DNA from: Ulvibacterium sp965248315
GTDB taxonomy: Bacteria; Bacteroidota; Bacteroidia; Flavobacteriales; Flavobacteriaceae
DNA length: 64,000 bases
NCBI RefSeq assembly: GCF_965248315.1
Contig: NZ_CBDFIX010000002.1
Coordinates: 2,728,001 to 2,792,000 of the forward strand
Direction of reading: 5' to 3'
The position numbers and the translations under genes are program-made. The notes below the pieces were generated by a model. That model was not told the DNA's origin. It saw only the letters and a program-made list of their open reading frames with translations, and did no database searches. This document shows, one piece after another, positions 62,744 to 64,000 of this stretch. Every line of letters starts with the position of its first letter. Positions within the stretch are counted from its first letter, which is position 1.

Positions 62744-64000
62744 ATGAATTTGAAACGGTTTTTTCCTATCATTTTTTTCTTGTCTGTTCTAGTTCTTAGT
62801 GCCTTCAACAAAAATAATACCGAATTAACAAATAACGATCCCTTTGTTGTTGTTTTGGATGCGGGCCACGGCGGTCATGATCCCGGAAATCTTGGAAATG
62901 GATACTTGGAAAAAAATATTGCGTTAAAAATTGTCCTTAAGGTGGGGGAGATGCTGGAAAGTTACCCGGAGATTAAGGTGGTTTATACGCGCAAGGATGA
63001 TACGTTTGTTGATTTATTCGTACGGGGCGAGATAGCCAATAAGGCCAATGCGGATCTTTTCGTATCCGTTCATTGTGATTCCCATTCTTCCGATGCTCAC
63101 GGAGCCGGTACATTCGTACTTGGCCTCCATGCCAATAAACAAAACTTCGAAATAGCCAAAAAGGAAAATTCCGTGATTTATTTGGAGGACAATTATGAAA
63201 CCCGATATGCGGACTATGATATCAACTCCCCGGAATCCATTATCGGATTGACCATTATGCAGGAAGAATTTCTAGATCAAAGCATTATGCTCGCCAAAAT
63301 AATGCAAGATAAATTTTCCGAGAAGTTGAAAAGAAACGATAGAAAGGTAAAACAAGCAGGATTCATAGTACTTCATCAGACATTTATGCCTAGTGTTTTG
63401 GTAGAGACCGGATTTCTTACCAATAGATCAGAGGGGGCTTATTTAAATTCTCAAAAAGGGCAAACCGAAATGGGTACTGCTATTGCGGAAGCCATCTTAA
63501 AATATAAGAACGGCGTTCAGGCCAATACAGCGGCCGTTCCTATACAATCTACACCAGAAGTGCCATTGCCGACGAAGGATGAGACCTTAAATTCAGAGAA
63601 AACAGTTCAGACCGAAACCGAGGAGCCGAATAAAAAACCATTGGATTCTTCAGTGAATGAAGTGGAAAAAGTTACCAAAGCTGAAAAAGTAGATAATTCA
63701 TCATCTGGTACATTGGAAAATGCTCCCAAAGGTATTGATATTGTCAAAAAAGAAACTCCAAAACAAAATAGCGACCCTATTAAAAACCAAGAAACAGCTG
63801 CACCCTCTAAAGATAAAGAGGCTTCCCCCAAACCTTCGGCCAATATCGTTTTTAAGATACAATTGCTCGCCAGTTCCAAGGATTTAAGCCCTACATCTAG
63901 TAATTTCAAAGGTTTAAGTAGGATTTCCAAGGAACCTTACAACAATCTTTTTAGGTATTTCTATGGCAGCACCAGTTCGTACCGGGAAGCCGGAATGTTA
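62744..64000 (+). CDS. N-acetylmuramoyl-L-alanine amidase with SPOR-like tail (partial, 3' end missing)
   Basis: The first 419 codons are in the window, starting at the ATG 62744-62746. A signal or anchor segment (residues about 5-20) is followed by an Amidase_3 domain at about 35-250. The domain has VVLDAGHGGHDPG with the zinc His, the later FVSVHCDSH zinc His, and LVETGFLTN with the catalytic Glu. A low-complexity Glu/Lys/Pro/Thr linker follows (about 260-365), then IVFKIQLLASSKDL, a SPOR-like domain typical of flavobacterial amidases. It cuts the peptide stem from MurNAc in septal wall, feeding the recycling genes. The frame stays open to the window end. Confidence 0.92.
   Translation, partial: MNLKRFFPIIFFLSVLVLSAFNKNNTELTNNDPFVVVLDAGHGGHDPGNLGNGYLEKNIALKIVLKVGEMLESYPEIKVVYTRKDDTFVDLFVRGEIANKANADLFVSVHCDSHSSDAHGAGTFVLGLHANKQNFEIAKKENSVIYLEDNYETRYADYDINSPESIIGLTIMQEEFLDQSIMLAKIMQDKFSEKLKRNDRKVKQAGFIVLHQTFMPSVLVETGFLTNRSEGAYLNSQKGQTEMGTAIAEAILKYKNGVQANTAAVPIQSTPEVPLPTKDETLNSEKTVQTETEEPNKKPLDSSVNEVEKVTKAEKVDNSSSGTLENAPKGIDIVKKETPKQNSDPIKNQETAAPSKDKEASPKPSANIVFKIQLLASSKDLSPTSSNFKGLSRISKEPYNNLFRYFYGSTSSYREAGML

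Noticed and set aside
1..64000. tRNA, rRNA, CRISPR arrays, transposases, integrases and phage genes
   Set aside because: Looked for in gaps and in translated frames; none was recognised. Very small or divergent RNAs could be missed by reading alone.

Overview
The window comes from a member of the Bacteroidota, most likely a marine Flavobacteriaceae bacterium of the Maribacter/Zobellia/Arenibacter type; the genus is inferred, not proven. The evidence is a SusC/SusD pair, a type IX secretion (type B) C-terminal domain on a giant surface protein, TAnnTTTG-type -7 promoter boxes, A-rich translation starts without Shine-Dalgarno sequences, many lipoproteins, and GH9, sulfatase, VCBS and ASPIC/UnbV proteins. 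No rRNA, tRNA, CRISPR array, transposase or integrase was seen.

Layout. 1-2129: start of acetyl-CoA synthetase plus a two-subunit sodium:solute symporter. 2213-12253: a peptidoglycan-recycling island with AnmK, a methyltransferase, a NagZ-like GH3, AmpG, a DUF187/GHL10 lipoprotein, a NagB-deacetylase fusion, a DeoR regulator and MurQ. 12308-13896: PQQ-type sugar dehydrogenase with a cytochrome c. 14033-22603: 2856-residue repeat-rich T9SS protein. 22927-29408: a degradative run (VCBS protein, esterase-like hydrolase, GH9, sulfatase). 29418-32999: VCBS/ASPIC lipoprotein. 33170-39504: the most unusual part, a candidate RiPP (possibly glycocin-like) export locus. 40062-45628: XRE regulator and SusCD. 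46105-51858: housekeeping genes (methyltransferase with THUMP-like tail, AI-2E family permease, DUF4159, DUF1223, RsmE, TsaD). 51946-64000: TamB, PfkA-GapA, a BadF-type amino-sugar kinase, RidA, LptD and the start of an N-acetylmuramoyl-L-alanine amidase.

How genes work together. Envelope turnover is the main theme. The amidase, GHL10 and NagZ-like enzymes release muropeptide pieces, AmpG imports them, AnmK and MurQ route anhydro-MurNAc to GlcNAc-6-P, and the NagB fusion plus glycolysis (pfkA, gapA) complete the route. LptD and TamB serve the outer membrane.

The best candidate for an undescribed system is 33170-39504. Two very short genes, absent from ordinary ORF calls, encode near-identical double-glycine leaders followed by different cores that keep four cysteines at the same positions. 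A decayed third copy lies between them. Downstream on the same strand are a UDP-glycosyltransferase-like enzyme, a C39-peptidase ABC exporter and an HlyD-type adaptor. No lanthionine synthetase, radical SAM or YcaO gene is present, so the glycosyltransferase is the only modification enzyme visible.
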